DNA of 64,000 nt from JACKCD01 sp041390905 (GCA_041390905.1 JAWKPA010000012.1:2418001-2482000), one strand, 5' to 3'; shown: positions 53,588 through 62,935, counted from the stretch's first letter. Numbers and translations: made by a program. Notes: generated by a model from the letters alone, not told the origin.

Positions 53588-53828
53588 GTTTGTTTTTTTG
53601 ACAGGATTCACAAGCGTGACAGGATGAAGGCCTTGTGAATGCAGTCAGGCTAGTTGGTTCACTCAAGCTGCTACAAAACAAATTCTGTAGCTTATATTCG
53701 ACATAGCCAAGGCTTTCGTATCTGGCTTCCGCCAGACCACAGCTTGCTCTTTTGCCTGGTCAGAAAAGCGAGAACTGGAATTCTCGGCTACAAGTCAAGC
53801 CCAAATCGTTAGTTGTTTTTGATGGAAC

Positions 53829-53934
53829 TCTTAGGGTTCAATCAAAAATAACTTTGCAGTTCCAGAAGTTCAACTTCTGCGAGAAGTTGAACTTCTAAAT
53901 CCCAAGTTATTAACGAATGAAACTTTAGGGTCTG
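53829..53934. mobile_element. MITE-like element, copy 1
   Basis: About 100 bases: TTAGGGTTCAATCAAAAATAAC, then TTTGCAGTTCCAGAAGTTCA, a 14-bp AGAAGTTCAACTTC hairpin, and ATTAACGAA near the end. The same order occurs at 56825-56921. One end shows TTAGGGTTC, the terminal inverted repeat of copy 2; the other end is degenerate. No coding capacity. Confidence 0.6.
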
Positions 53935-53937
53935 TCT

Positions 53938-54057
53938 AAAAAATGGCACCCCCAATTGGTGTTCCAAATTAGGGGCATTATGATAAACATACCAAGGCAA
54001 GCATACCAAAGTGATCTCAAAGATCAAGCGTGGGAACTCATCATCTTCTTCCGCCAT
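53938..54057 (-). pseudogene. Truncated small ORF interrupted by the MITE-like element
   Basis: An ATG at 54057, preceded by TTTAGGATACC, begins MAEEDDEFPRLIFEITLVCL. After about 40 codons the frame enters the MITE-like repeat and ends inside it. It may be the head of a gene broken by the element. No family recognised, and chance remains possible. Confidence 0.3.
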
Positions 54058-54239
54058 GGTATCCTAAACCCATCCTTGCGTGATTACTAGGCAGAGCAGG
54101 ACAGAGGATTTAGCTGGCGTTGGAAAGAAAAAAAATGAGCAGTCGCTAGAAAACGGCCGTTAATCCATGCCAGCCAACAAACATCCATTTAGAATAGCGA
54201 TGCGTATGATATAAAAAAAACGAATGGCACAACGGCCGT

Positions 54240-56018
54240 TTGTGCCTCTTGCGAAAACCTTTGTTAAAACGAATTTTTTCCATAAAACATCCCGATTGGC
54301 TGTTCTGGGGTTGCTTGCTGCTGCTCAACTTCCTGCTCTTTTTGCCCATCTATCTATTCCACGCCGAACGCGCCAGTTTTTGGCCGATACGCGACCAGTT
54401 TGAGTTTTCGCTGGCCGGCACCCTGCAGGCCTTGTTTGTCCAGCGCAGTAACCCCGACATCTTCCGCCTGCATCTGGAATGGCTGGGTCTGGTAACGCTG
54501 TGGGTGCTGCTGCGCCCCCTACGGCGGCGGCGCGTGCTGCTGCTCATCTTCCTGGTACTGGTCAGCCAGCTTCTTTATGCTACTTACGAAGGATTTATCC
54601 GCTCTTTTTACCTGCTTGACCCCACTTTTTACAATGACTACTTTTTATTCTGGGATATGACCGGCAATGTGCTGCGCGGGTTGCATCTGCCGCTGTGGGT
54701 TTACCCGTTGGGTACTATAGTGCTGGCGGCAATGCTGCTGACACTGTGGCGGCTACTGCGCTTCCTGCTGCTAACGCTGCCAACCGAACGACTGACGGTA
54801 TGGACACGAGCGGGGCTGTGTGCGTTGCTGCTGGCGGCACTGGCAGAAACGGCCGTTTTTCCCACCGATTTAGGCCAGCCAGAAACGGCCGTTTCCAGCC
54901 TCGTCATAAAGCTGCTCGAAAATAGCGGCCGTTCGCGCCTGGCCTATGCTCGCGTCAACCAGTTCAACAGCGACCATCTGGCCCCGCATTACCAGTTCAC
55001 CCACAACAACCTCAGCCAAAAACCAAATATTTACCTGATTTTTGTCGAATCATACGGCAGCGTGCTGTACCAGCGGGATGATCTGCTCCTCGCCACGCTG
55101 CGGCTGCACAACGAACTCATGGATAAACTACGCAACAACGGCTGGAACGTTGCCTCTACGCGCAGCGAGGCCCCCACCTGGGGCGGTGCATCGTGGGTCT
55201 CCTACACCAGTGCCATCACCGGGCTGCGGCTGGAATCCCACGCCCAGTTTTTGGCACTGCTGGATAAATACCAGAAACGGCCGTTTCCCCACCTCATCAG
55301 CTATTTCCACGACCAGGGATACCGCACCTACCGCCTCTCCCCCATCAGCACCGAACTGGACGAAACCACACTGGCCGCCTATCAACAGTTTTACCGCTTT
55401 GACCAGTGGCTGCAATTCAGCGACCTTAGCTATGAGGGTCCACTTTACGGCTGGGGGCCATCGCCACCCGACCAGTACGCCCTCAACGCCGCCAAGACGC
55501 AGATCGAGGCCGGCGGTGACACACCACACCTGCTCTTTTTTCTAACGCAAAACTCCCATTATCCGTGGAACCCGCTACCCCCGCTGGCCGACGACTGGCG
55601 CACCCTGCCCACACTGCCAGAACCACCCGCCCCACCCGCCGAACGTCCCTCCTATGACGTTTTGCGCCAGCATTATATGGCCGCCGTCGAATACGATTTG
55701 CAAGCCCTGGTGGATTTCATTGTGGCACAGGGAGATGACAACGATTTGTTCATCCTGATTGGCGACCATCAACCCGCCCGCGTTGCCCGCTACAGCGACG
55801 GCTGGGACACGCCCGTCCACATCATCAGTCGCAATGCGGCACTGGTAGATGCTTTTCGTCCCTATGGTGATTTCAGCCATAGCCTGTCTACGCGAAGCAT
55901 AACGGCCTCACTGCACCACGAAGGGCTTTATTCGCTATTGATGCGGGTGCTGCTGACACAATATGGCAGCGACCCGACCAATGTCCCGGACTATGCGCCG
56001 GGAGGATTTGTTGATTGA
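54240..56018 (+). CDS. Membrane sulfatase/LTA-synthase-like alkaline phosphatase superfamily protein
   Basis: N-terminal membrane domain with about five helices (residues 20-210) followed by an extracellular sulfatase-fold domain. Metal ligands are suggested by NIYLIFVESYGS (Glu), the S/T nucleophile region WGGASWVSYTSAI, and LIGDHQPAR (Asp-His). The family transfers phosphoglycerol or phosphoethanolamine to envelope polymers or glycans. Start is TTG 54240 or later; no clear ribosome site. It is followed 22 bases later by the YceI lipoprotein gene. The membrane-distal substrate is unknown. Four palindromes lie in the gene or just before it. Confidence 0.78.
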   Translation: MCLLRKPLLKRIFSIKHPDWLFWGCLLLLNFLLFLPIYLFHAERASFWPIRDQFEFSLAGTLQALFVQRSNPDIFRLHLEWLGLVTLWVLLRPLRRRRVLLLIFLVLVSQLLYATYEGFIRSFYLLDPTFYNDYFLFWDMTGNVLRGLHLPLWVYPLGTIVLAAMLLTLWRLLRFLLLTLPTERLTVWTRAGLCALLLAALAETAVFPTDLGQPETAVSSLVIKLLENSGRSRLAYARVNQFNSDHLAPHYQFTHNNLSQKPNIYLIFVESYGSVLYQRDDLLLATLRLHNELMDKLRNNGWNVASTRSEAPTWGGASWVSYTSAITGLRLESHAQFLALLDKYQKRPFPHLISYFHDQGYRTYRLSPISTELDETTLAAYQQFYRFDQWLQFSDLSYEGPLYGWGPSPPDQYALNAAKTQIEAGGDTPHLLFFLTQNSHYPWNPLPPLADDWRTLPTLPEPPAPPAERPSYDVLRQHYMAAVEYDLQALVDFIVAQGDDNDLFILIGDHQPARVARYSDGWDTPVHIISRNAALVDAFRPYGDFSHSLSTRSITASLHHEGLYSLLMRVLLTQYGSDPTNVPDYAPGGFVD

Positions 56019-56040
56019 CCAGACAAGGAGTATAAACAGC

Positions 56041-56790
56041 ATGATGAAGATGATCCGTTTGTTAATGAGTACGTTTGTTTTAGTAGTTCTGGTGGCCTGC
56101 ACCAGTGCCGGTGCGCCGGCCGAGCCAACGGCTGTACCGTCACAAGCACCGGCCGAGGAAGCCAGCCAACCAGAGACGACCAATGCAGCAGAAACGGCCG
56201 TTCTGCCCATTGGCGGTGGCCCCGACGTAGTACGCACCTTTGTCATTGACCCCGCCCAATCCAAGGCATCGTTTCTGGTAGACGAAGAGTTTTTTGCCGG
56301 GGCATTTGCCAAGCTGGGGATTGAAGCCGGACTGGCCGACGTGGTGGGCAGCACCCAGGAGGTGGCGGGGGAACTGGCGCTTAACTTTGCCAAGCCGGGG
56401 CTGCTGGAAAACGGCACCATTACCGTGCAAACGGGGTCACTTAAAACTGACCAAAACCGCCGCGATGATTGGCTACAGGACAACGCGCTGGAAAAGAAGA
56501 AGTTCCCTACGGCAACCTTTGTGGCAACCTCCATTTCTGGCCTGCCCGACAGCTACACCCCCGGCAGCGAACTCAGCTTTGACCTAAACGGGGATTTGAC
56601 GGTGCGGGATGTGACCAAGAGCGTGACTTTTGCCGTAACGGCCGTTCTCAATGGCGACACCCTCACCGGCAAAGCCACCCTCCCCACCCGCATGACCGAC
56701 TACGGCATCGAGCCACCCAACTTTGCCAACACCCTAACCGTGGCCGATGAGTTTGTGATTGAGGTGGAGATTACGGCGAAAGAGCAATAA
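56041..56790 (+). CDS. YceI family lipoprotein
   Basis: Lipid-binding beta-barrel/lipocalin-like protein thought to bind isoprenoids. Signal with lipobox (VVLVAC), a Pro/Ala/Glu linker, then the YceI core of FVIDPAQSKASFLVDE, TGSLKTDQNRRDDWL and LTVRDVTKSVTFAVTA, finishing FVIEVEITAKEQ. AAGGAG precedes ATG 56041. It is likely co-transcribed with the sulfatase-like gene. Localisation: outer face of the membrane. Palindromes read as E-T-A-V and T-A-V. Confidence 0.9.
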   Translation: MMKMIRLLMSTFVLVVLVACTSAGAPAEPTAVPSQAPAEEASQPETTNAAETAVLPIGGGPDVVRTFVIDPAQSKASFLVDEEFFAGAFAKLGIEAGLADVVGSTQEVAGELALNFAKPGLLENGTITVQTGSLKTDQNRRDDWLQDNALEKKKFPTATFVATSISGLPDSYTPGSELSFDLNGDLTVRDVTKSVTFAVTAVLNGDTLTGKATLPTRMTDYGIEPPNFANTLTVADEFVIEVEITAKEQ

Positions 56791-56796
56791 AGAAGG

Positions 56797-56943
56797 AGAT
56801 TGGGAGATTGGAGAGTTAATCTCCTAAGGGTTCAATCAAAAACAACTTTGCAGTTCCAGAAGTTCAACTTCTCTCAGAAGTTGAACTTCTAAATTCCAAG
56901 CTATTAATAAACGAACCCTAAGCTCTTGATCTCCCAATCTCCT
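56797..56943. repeat. Family A inverted repeat interrupted by MITE-like element
   Basis: GGAGATTGGGAGATTGGAGA (left arm, to about 56823) and ATCTCCCAATCTCC (right arm, from 56929) are separated by a complete copy of the MITE-like element. This shows insertion of one repeat family into another. Confidence 0.75.
56825..56921. mobile_element. MITE-like element, copy 2, with terminal inverted repeats
   Basis: About 97 bases bounded by TAAGGGTTC on the left and GAACCCTAA on the right, sharing AATCAAAAA, ACTTTGCAGTTCCAGAAGTT and the hairpin core with copy 1. Non-coding, so any transposase would act in trans. Confidence 0.7.
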
Positions 56944-56959
56944 TTTCCACATAACAACT

Positions 56960-57703
56960 ATGACCACATTTGATATTTACCCAGCTATTGACCTGCGCGA
57001 TGGCAAAGTTGTGCGGCTGAAATATGGCGACCCAGCGCAGCAGACGGTGTTTGGCGACGACCCGGCGGCGATGGGAGCGCAATGGGTAGCGGCCGGCAGC
57101 CGCTGGCTGCACGTCGTCAACCTGGATGGCGCGTTTGATGAGGCTGGCACGGCCAATTGGCAGGCACTGCCCACATTAACAAAGCTGGGGGCAAAGGTGC
57201 AATTTGGCGGCGGCATTCGCACGCTGGCGGACGTGGAGCGGGCATTGGCAGCAGGCGCAAGCCGCGTCATTTTGGGTACGGTGGCAATTGAAAAGCCAGA
57301 GCTAGTAGCTGAGGTGGTGGCACAATTTGGCAGCGAGCGGGTGGCGGTGGGGATTGATGCGCGGGATGGCAAGGTGAAGACGCGGGGGTGGGTGGAGGAA
57401 ACGGCCGTTTCTCCCACCACCCTCGGCCAGCAAATGTACACCTGCGGCATCCGCACCGCCATCTACACCGACATCAGCCGCGACGGCGTGCTGACCGGCG
57501 TCAACGCAGCGGCAACGGCTCAATTAGCCCAAGCCACCGGCTTACAGGTCATCGCCTCCGGCGGCGTGGCCTCAATGGCCGATGTAGACAACACCCTTGC
57601 CCTTGCCCAGCAGGGCGTGGTCGGTGTTATTATCGGCCGCGCCCTGTATGATGGGCGGGTGGATTTGGCAGAGGCGATTGGGAGACTGGAGATTAGAGAC
57701 TAG
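56960..57703 (+). CDS. hisA: Phosphoribosylformimino-5-aminoimidazole carboxamide ribotide isomerase HisA
   Basis: Histidine biosynthesis, Amadori rearrangement of ProFAR to PRFAR. 247-residue (beta/alpha)8 barrel. YPAIDLRDGKVVRLKYGD has the first catalytic Asp; the second lies in YTDISRDGVLTG. Phosphate-binding loops are FGGGIRT and ASGGVAS. It stands 81 bases before hisF on the same strand, separated by a family A repeat. Length and motifs are complete. One palindrome is read as E-T-A-V in the loop after residue 145. Confidence 0.95.
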   Translation: MTTFDIYPAIDLRDGKVVRLKYGDPAQQTVFGDDPAAMGAQWVAAGSRWLHVVNLDGAFDEAGTANWQALPTLTKLGAKVQFGGGIRTLADVERALAAGASRVILGTVAIEKPELVAEVVAQFGSERVAVGIDARDGKVKTRGWVEETAVSPTTLGQQMYTCGIRTAIYTDISRDGVLTGVNAAATAQLAQATGLQVIASGGVASMADVDNTLALAQQGVVGVIIGRALYDGRVDLAEAIGRLEIRD

Positions 57704-57705
57704 AA

Positions 57706-57770
57706 ATTAGGAGATTGAGAGATTGGGAGATTAAGAGACTAATCTCTCAATCTCTCAATCTCCCAATCTC
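57706..57770. repeat. Family A inverted repeat between hisA and hisF
   Basis: AGGAGATTGAGAGATTGGGAG... with the complementary AATCTCTCAATCTCCCAATCTC arm, ending 14 bases before the hisF start. Confidence 0.8.
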
Positions 57771-57783
57771 GTCTTCACAAAAT

Positions 57784-58560
57784 ATGTTAGCAAAACGAAT
57801 TATTCCTTGTTTGGACGTAAAAAACGGCCGTGTGGTCAAAGGGGTCAACTTTGTGGATTTGGTTGACGCGGGCGACCCGGTGGAACAAGCGCGGATTTAT
57901 GATGCCGAAGGAGCCGACGAACTGATCTTTCTCGACATCACTGCCACGCACGAAAACCGCGACACGGTGCTGGAAATGGCAAAAGCGGTCGCCGAGCAGG
58001 TTTTTATCCCCTTCACCGTTGGCGGCGGCATCCGCACCGTGGACGACATGCGCGGCATTTTACGCGCCGGTGCCGATAAAATCAGCATCAATTCGGCGGC
58101 GGTGCAAAACCCGGCACTGATTAGCGAGGGTGCCGAGGCATTTGGCAGCCAGGCGATTGTGGTCGCCATTGATGCGCGGCGGGTGCCGGGGGGCGACCCC
58201 AAAGCACCAAAGTGGGAAGTGTTTGTCAGCGGGGGACGCAAGGCAACGGGGCTGGACGCAGTTGAGTGGGCCAAAGACGTAGAGCGGCTGGGCGCGGGCG
58301 AAATTATGCTGACCAGTATGGACGGCGACGGGACGCAGGAAGGGTATGATTTGGCACTGACAAAGGCCATCGCTGAAGCGGTTGGCATCCCGGTCATTGC
58401 GTCGGGCGGGGCGGGAAAGCTGGATCATTTTGCCCAGGCACTTACGGATGGCAAGGCGGATGCGGCTCTGGCAGCCTCGCTGTTTCACTTCAAGCAGTTG
58501 TCTATTGGCGATGTGAAGCGGCATTTGGCGGCGCGGGGCATCCCGGTGCGGTTTCACTAA
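57784..58560 (+). CDS. hisF: Imidazole glycerol phosphate synthase cyclase subunit HisF
   Basis: Cyclises PRFAR with ammonia from HisH to imidazole glycerol phosphate and AICAR. The 258-residue barrel starts LAKRIIPCLDVKNGRVVKG (first catalytic Asp in CLD). The second catalytic Asp is in VVAIDARR. TVGGGIRT and IASGGAGKLDH bind the phosphates, and LTSMDGDGT is also conserved. I start at 57784; a longer upstream start would translate the repeat. HisH is not in the window. Co-transcription with hisA is likely. Confidence 0.96.
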   Translation: MLAKRIIPCLDVKNGRVVKGVNFVDLVDAGDPVEQARIYDAEGADELIFLDITATHENRDTVLEMAKAVAEQVFIPFTVGGGIRTVDDMRGILRAGADKISINSAAVQNPALISEGAEAFGSQAIVVAIDARRVPGGDPKAPKWEVFVSGGRKATGLDAVEWAKDVERLGAGEIMLTSMDGDGTQEGYDLALTKAIAEAVGIPVIASGGAGKLDHFAQALTDGKADAALAASLFHFKQLSIGDVKRHLAARGIPVRFH

Positions 58561-58566
58561 AAAAGC

Positions 58567-58686
58567 TATGACACAGAGGCACGCAGAGAAGACACAGAGA
58601 GACACAGAGTAGGGAAAGAGAGCCATCTTTCTCCATTGCCTCTGTGAAACTCCGTGCGATCTCTGTGAGCCTCTGTGTAACTTCTT
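58567..58686. repeat. Family E inverted repeat
   Basis: CACAGAGGCACGCAGAGAAG, ACACAGAGAGACACAGAG and a complementary arm with GCCTCTGTG, CTCCGTGC and CTGTGAGCCTCTGTGT units form a large imperfect hairpin between the convergent hisF and GT39 genes. Confidence 0.8.
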
Positions 58687-58698
58687 CCTTTCCCAAGC

Positions 58699-61050
58699 CT
58701 ACCTGGTTAATGGAATAAACAGCGCATTGGCATCGGGGGTGTTGTCTAGCGGCCATTGTTCGAGGGTGTCTGACCAGTAGGCACCGGTTTTGAGCCAGTA
58801 GGATTGGCCGGCCGGAGGGGCAGGAAAACGGTGTCGCTGAACAATGGTGTCGCCGGGGCGCAGCACCAGCGGGGAGACGCCCAGCCCATCGGCCACGGCC
58901 AGCACGGTGCCGTCACTGCTAACCAGGTGCGCCATGAGGGAAAACGGCCGTTCTACCGGCCCCTGCACCACCTGCCACCAGCTTTCCACCTCCCAAACTG
59001 AATCATCTGTGGTGAACGTTGACCCCAAAAACGTCAGCGTGTTGTTTAAGGAGGCAGACGGCTGCCATTGCCCCCTTGCTTCGGCGGCGGCGGGTGAGTG
59101 TGTGACGGGGGCAAAACGGCCGTTTTGCGGGTAAGTCGGAAATGCAGGTGGCTGCGTGTCTTCATACAGCACAAACGCCTGGGTCGCGTCTACCCGCGCT
59201 TTGGCAAACGACAGCCGTGCCGCCGCCAAATGGTGTGCCATAAAGGGGTCGGTTGGCGTGGGGAAGCCGAAAAGAAACGCGGGGAACTGCAGCGTGGGCG
59301 GCGTGAATAGCTCATAGTTGAGGGCGTAAATCCCGGCCTGGCTGCCGCCCGCTGGGTAAAGCCACGCTTGGGTACAGTCGAAACTGGCTATACGCAAGTT
59401 GGACGCGCCCGTTTGGGCAAGCATGGCCTCAGAGTCCAGCGGCGGCACGGGTTGTTCGCATTGTGCCAGCCAGCGCAGGTCAAAGGGGACAACATCGTAC
59501 ACGAGCAGGGCATCGCGGAAAACGGCCGTTGGCTGCTGCTGTTGAAACCAGCCATAGGCATAGGGGTCATGCTGCCCCGCCCCACGCAGTGCCGAAGCCG
59601 TCAGTAAATAGCGCCCCGGTGCAGGGCGAAAAGGGGTAGCTGGCGGCGTGGTCTGAATGCCTGGGTTCGCTGCCACATAGGCGGCAATGGCGGCTGGGGG
59701 CGTTTGACCCCAATCCACATTGGCATCGCTGAGATAGCGATAGCCATTGACCGAACCGCCCACCAGGCTGTTGAAAAAAGACAGTTCGCGGGGAAAGGTG
59801 CGGATCGTGCCGATTACATACAGCAGACAGGCCAGCAGCACCAGCCAGCGCCGCCACAGTTGCCCCCGCTGCGCCCACAATGCCACGCCACCGCCAATGA
59901 ACAAGTAGAGATAAGGGTGAATGGGCAGCATGTGGCGGTAGCCGATGTTCATGCCAATCAGAAGTGCCGTGACAGTATAGAGAATGGGGAATGCCCACAG
60001 AATGACGGCTCGCGCCCGGCGCACGGGGGTGCGGCCAAGCTGGATGATGCCCAGCAGAAGGCCAGCCAGCAACAGCAGCGGGTTTTTGATGACAAAGCTG
60101 ACGGGATAGTACCACCAAAGGGCGGTGTACCACTGCTGTCCCAGGGCAAAAATTTCGCTGCTGTAATGACGCAAATAGAATATGCTTTCCCAATAGGCCG
60201 GGGCTGGCACGGGCCATGGAATGCCGGTAACGCGCCCCCAGGTAAAGGCGTAGCCGGCCCAAAACAGCAGCCCTGCCCCGCCCAGCAAGACGATACCCTG
60301 AAACAGAAGCTGGGGTCGTTTGGGTTTAGGAGCCTGGAGTAGCACGACTAATACGCCAACGGCGGCGGCAGCGACGTAGAAAACGCCGGAGACTTTTGCT
60401 AGCAGGGTGAACGCTAACAAGAAGCTGCTGGCAATGACCCCGCGCCAACGCCCGGTGGCTGTCCAGTGCCAAACGGCGTGGAGAGCGGCTGTACCGAGGG
60501 CAACGATACCGGCGTCTGTGTGGGCTAAACGGCCGTTTGCCAGCAGCGTCGGGTCAAACACCAGCACCAGCAGTGCCAGCAACGCCCCATTTGCCCCCCA
60601 CAGCGACCTGGCCCAGCGAAACACCACCGCTGCCAGCAGTGCCATCAGCCAGATGGTGGGCAGGCGCGTTAGAAACAGGGTGCGGTCAATGGGTGCCAAA
60701 AACGGCTTAAAGGCACTGGTAAATTGGTCAAAGCTGTGGAGCCAACCGGGCAGGTCGGTGACGGGGATGTGGGGGTTGTCGGCATAGAGAAACAGGGCTT
60801 CGGCACCTGCCAGCAGCGGCGGATAGCCGCGCTGCGCCAGAAAGGGGAGTGCTTCTGTGCCTCGCGCCAGCAGGGCGTACCCGCCGGCAATGTAGGCTGG
60901 TTCGTCGGCGGTGAAATAAACGGCCGTTACGCCATGTAAAAGCAGTAGATAGTGGGTAAAAAGCAGCCCAAGTGCCGCCCATCGGGTTTGGCTAACTTTG
61001 AATTGGCTGCGTTCCAGAATGGTGGTGCGCTCTCGTGTCCTCAACAACAT
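58699..61050 (-). CDS. GT39/ArnT-like membrane glycosyltransferase, 783 aa
   Basis: Polyprenyl-phosphate-sugar dependent glycosyltransferase of the PMT/ArnT superfamily. The DE motif is TADEPAYIAGGYALL just after the first helix. About ten to twelve transmembrane helices follow (to about residue 430), then a large extracytoplasmic domain with no recognisable fold. I start at ATG 61050 because the upstream extension is repetitive and contains palindromes. The acceptor is unknown. Family members modify lipid A, teichoic acids or glycoproteins; here, surface glycans or the large surface proteins are possible targets. Confidence 0.8.
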   Translation of the reverse strand: MLLRTRERTTILERSQFKVSQTRWAALGLLFTHYLLLLHGVTAVYFTADEPAYIAGGYALLARGTEALPFLAQRGYPPLLAGAEALFLYADNPHIPVTDLPGWLHSFDQFTSAFKPFLAPIDRTLFLTRLPTIWLMALLAAVVFRWARSLWGANGALLALLVLVFDPTLLANGRLAHTDAGIVALGTAALHAVWHWTATGRWRGVIASSFLLAFTLLAKVSGVFYVAAAAVGVLVVLLQAPKPKRPQLLFQGIVLLGGAGLLFWAGYAFTWGRVTGIPWPVPAPAYWESIFYLRHYSSEIFALGQQWYTALWWYYPVSFVIKNPLLLLAGLLLGIIQLGRTPVRRARAVILWAFPILYTVTALLIGMNIGYRHMLPIHPYLYLFIGGGVALWAQRGQLWRRWLVLLACLLYVIGTIRTFPRELSFFNSLVGGSVNGYRYLSDANVDWGQTPPAAIAAYVAANPGIQTTPPATPFRPAPGRYLLTASALRGAGQHDPYAYGWFQQQQPTAVFRDALLVYDVVPFDLRWLAQCEQPVPPLDSEAMLAQTGASNLRIASFDCTQAWLYPAGGSQAGIYALNYELFTPPTLQFPAFLFGFPTPTDPFMAHHLAAARLSFAKARVDATQAFVLYEDTQPPAFPTYPQNGRFAPVTHSPAAAEARGQWQPSASLNNTLTFLGSTFTTDDSVWEVESWWQVVQGPVERPFSLMAHLVSSDGTVLAVADGLGVSPLVLRPGDTIVQRHRFPAPPAGQSYWLKTGAYWSDTLEQWPLDNTPDANALFIPLTR

Positions 61051-61486
61051 AGGGCGCGATTGTAGCAAGGGTGGCCGGGAGATGAAAGAGAGGGGGAAAA
61101 ACGGCCGTTTTTTCCTCCACAATGACAAACGCCTAACGGCCGTGTTCAGTTGCCGCCCGTCTCTACCCACAATCTACAGAAATTGGGCGCGGAGGGCAGT
61201 CAGTTGCAATAATTGTTAGTACCTTATCAGTCAAATTCTTGTACAACAAACAAGAAAATGTTGTGTGGCTAGGTAAACACCTTCAGGCAGCTTTTCGATA
61301 TGTAAATTCGCAATTTTTTCCATGATGATTCCTCAATTTAATCGAGTTGATAAACAAAGTTTACTGGCCTGTGTAAAGTACCAATCCAGCAAATGGTGTA
61401 TACTGTTGGTCAGGCAAGAAGTTCAACTTCTTCCGAGAAGTTGAACTTCTATGTTTTCAAGGCCACAGCAAACGGGAGAATGTCTG
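61051..61486. other. Gap with palindromes, HicB remnant and family G hairpin
   Basis: Contains AACGGCCGTT near 61099, a related palindrome near 61134, the HicB-like fragment at 61231-61323 and a family G hairpin at 61419-61451 just before the decarboxylase gene. TATACT near 61397 may be a -10 box. No other gene seen. Confidence 0.6.
61231..61323 (-). pseudogene. Truncated HicB-like antitoxin, 30 aa
   Basis: The frame starts MEKIANLHIEKLPEGVYLAT after GAGGAAT, matching the N-terminus of HicB-like antitoxins (IEKLPEGVYLATSDD...). It then diverges and stops at TGA 61231-61233. The usual roughly 70-residue remainder and the HicA toxin are missing. I read it as a remnant of a lost TA pair. Confidence 0.6.
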
Positions 61487-62929
61487 ATGACAGAGGCAAT
61501 CATTGGTTGGGAAGCAGAGACAGCGGTGCCGGCCGGACACCGGTTTAACGATTATTTGGTGGAGAAAAACGGCCGTTTACACCTCCACACCCCCCATTCC
61601 GGCCACACCCTCAATTTGGCCGACCTCTTTTTGGGCGACGTGGGCGTGGGGCGCAGCCTGCCCAGCCCGCTGGAAATCATTTACCTGCCCCTCATTCGGC
61701 AGCGCATTGAGCAAATGCGGCGGGTGTTTGCTGAAGTTAGTGCTGAAGTGGGATATAACGGCCGTTTTCACTACACCTACGCCTCCAAAGCCAACGCCGC
61801 CGAAGAAGTCATCCGTACCACCCTCGGTGCCGGTGCCAACCACGAAATGTCCTCCACCGTAGACGTAGACATCGCCCGCCTCATGGTACAGCGCGGCCTG
61901 CTCCAGCCCGACAAAATGGTTGTGTGCAATGGATTCAAACCGGCCGGCTCCCTCTACAGCAACAACATCCTCCGGCTCAAGGACGACCACGTCAACCTCA
62001 TCCCCGTCATCGAAGATTTGGACGAAATCACCCCCTTCCTCACCTCCGGCAAGCGGTTTGATGTGGGGCTGCGGCAAAAAAGCTACGGCCACAACACCAC
62101 CGAAGCCGAAATGGAAGAAGCCAACTCCCGCTTTGGTCTCAACCTCGACGGCCTTTGGCGTGCCGCCGACTACCTAAGTGCCGCCCCCAACCTCACCCTC
62201 AAGCTCTATCATTATATGGTCGGCAGCCAGCTCACCGACCCCGACGACTTCCTTGCCCGGCTTAAACCCGGCATCGAAATCTATGCCCGGCTGCGAAAAC
62301 GCCACCCCCACCTCTCCATTTTCAACTTTGGCGGCGGGATGCCCGTTGCCATGACGCTGGATTTTCACTTTGATTACCACCAGTTTGTGCAGCTGCTGCT
62401 GACTACGCTACAAGAAACGTGCGCCCGTTATGACGTGCCAGAGCCGGATGTGATGGGTGAGTTTGGTCGCTACACGACATCGGAACACGGGGCGCATCTG
62501 TTCAAAATCATGGCCGTCAAGGAAAACGGCTCCAAACTTCCCTGGTACATCATAGACGGCTCCATCATGTCCTCCTTCCCCGACAGTTGGGCGCTGGGCG
62601 AGCATTTTATCTGCTTGCCGCTCACCCACCTTGACAAACCGTTCCAACAGGTGCAGCTTGGCGGCATCACCTGCGATAGTGATGATGTCTACCCACCCAA
62701 ACCCAGCCGTTCGCCGCTCTACCTGCCCATCGAAACCGACGACCTCTACATTGGCTTTTTTAGTGTGGGGGCGTACCAGGAGATGCTGGGCGGGGTGAAG
62801 GGAAGCAAGCATTGTGTGCTGCCGGAGGCATATGAGCTGATTGTGGAAGAAGAAAACGGCCGTTTTTCCTTCCAAATCCTCCCCGGCCAAACCTCCGCCA
62901 ACGTCCTCGCCAACCTCGGCTACGCATGA
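61487..62929 (+). CDS. PLP-dependent decarboxylase, alanine-racemase fold III (arginine decarboxylase-like)
   Basis: Cytoplasmic enzyme of 480 residues. The PLP-binding Lys lies in YTYASKANAAEEV. The phosphate-binding Gly-rich loop is FNFGGGMPVAM, with VMGEFGRY following. The C-terminal half has the substrate loop CDSDDVYP, matching the CDSD motif of biosynthetic arginine decarboxylases (first step of polyamine synthesis via agmatine). Start 61487 is supported by GGGAG. It is shorter than E. coli SpeA (about 660), lacking the inserted helical domain. Diaminopimelate or other amino acid specificity is possible. Confidence 0.75.
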   Translation: MTEAIIGWEAETAVPAGHRFNDYLVEKNGRLHLHTPHSGHTLNLADLFLGDVGVGRSLPSPLEIIYLPLIRQRIEQMRRVFAEVSAEVGYNGRFHYTYASKANAAEEVIRTTLGAGANHEMSSTVDVDIARLMVQRGLLQPDKMVVCNGFKPAGSLYSNNILRLKDDHVNLIPVIEDLDEITPFLTSGKRFDVGLRQKSYGHNTTEAEMEEANSRFGLNLDGLWRAADYLSAAPNLTLKLYHYMVGSQLTDPDDFLARLKPGIEIYARLRKRHPHLSIFNFGGGMPVAMTLDFHFDYHQFVQLLLTTLQETCARYDVPEPDVMGEFGRYTTSEHGAHLFKIMAVKENGSKLPWYIIDGSIMSSFPDSWALGEHFICLPLTHLDKPFQQVQLGGITCDSDDVYPPKPSRSPLYLPIETDDLYIGFFSVGAYQEMLGGVKGSKHCVLPEAYELIVEEENGRFSFQILPGQTSANVLANLGYA

Positions 62930-62935
62930 GGCATC

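Larger units (their letters stand above)
53588..54239. other. 650-base gene-poor region with repeats
   Basis: Contains a family B repeat at 53600-53626, a MITE-like element copy (53829-53934), a small hairpin near 53780 (GCGAG...CTCGGC), a truncated minus-strand frame (53938-54057), and two AACGGCCGTT palindromes near 54151 and 54231 just before the next gene. No intact gene or RNA was recognised. Confidence 0.6.

Noticed and set aside
53930..54060. Insertion sequence end (AGGGTCTGTCTAAA) suggesting an IS remnant
   Set aside because: No transposase motif nor matching opposite end found; left as part of the MITE-like copy and a truncated frame.
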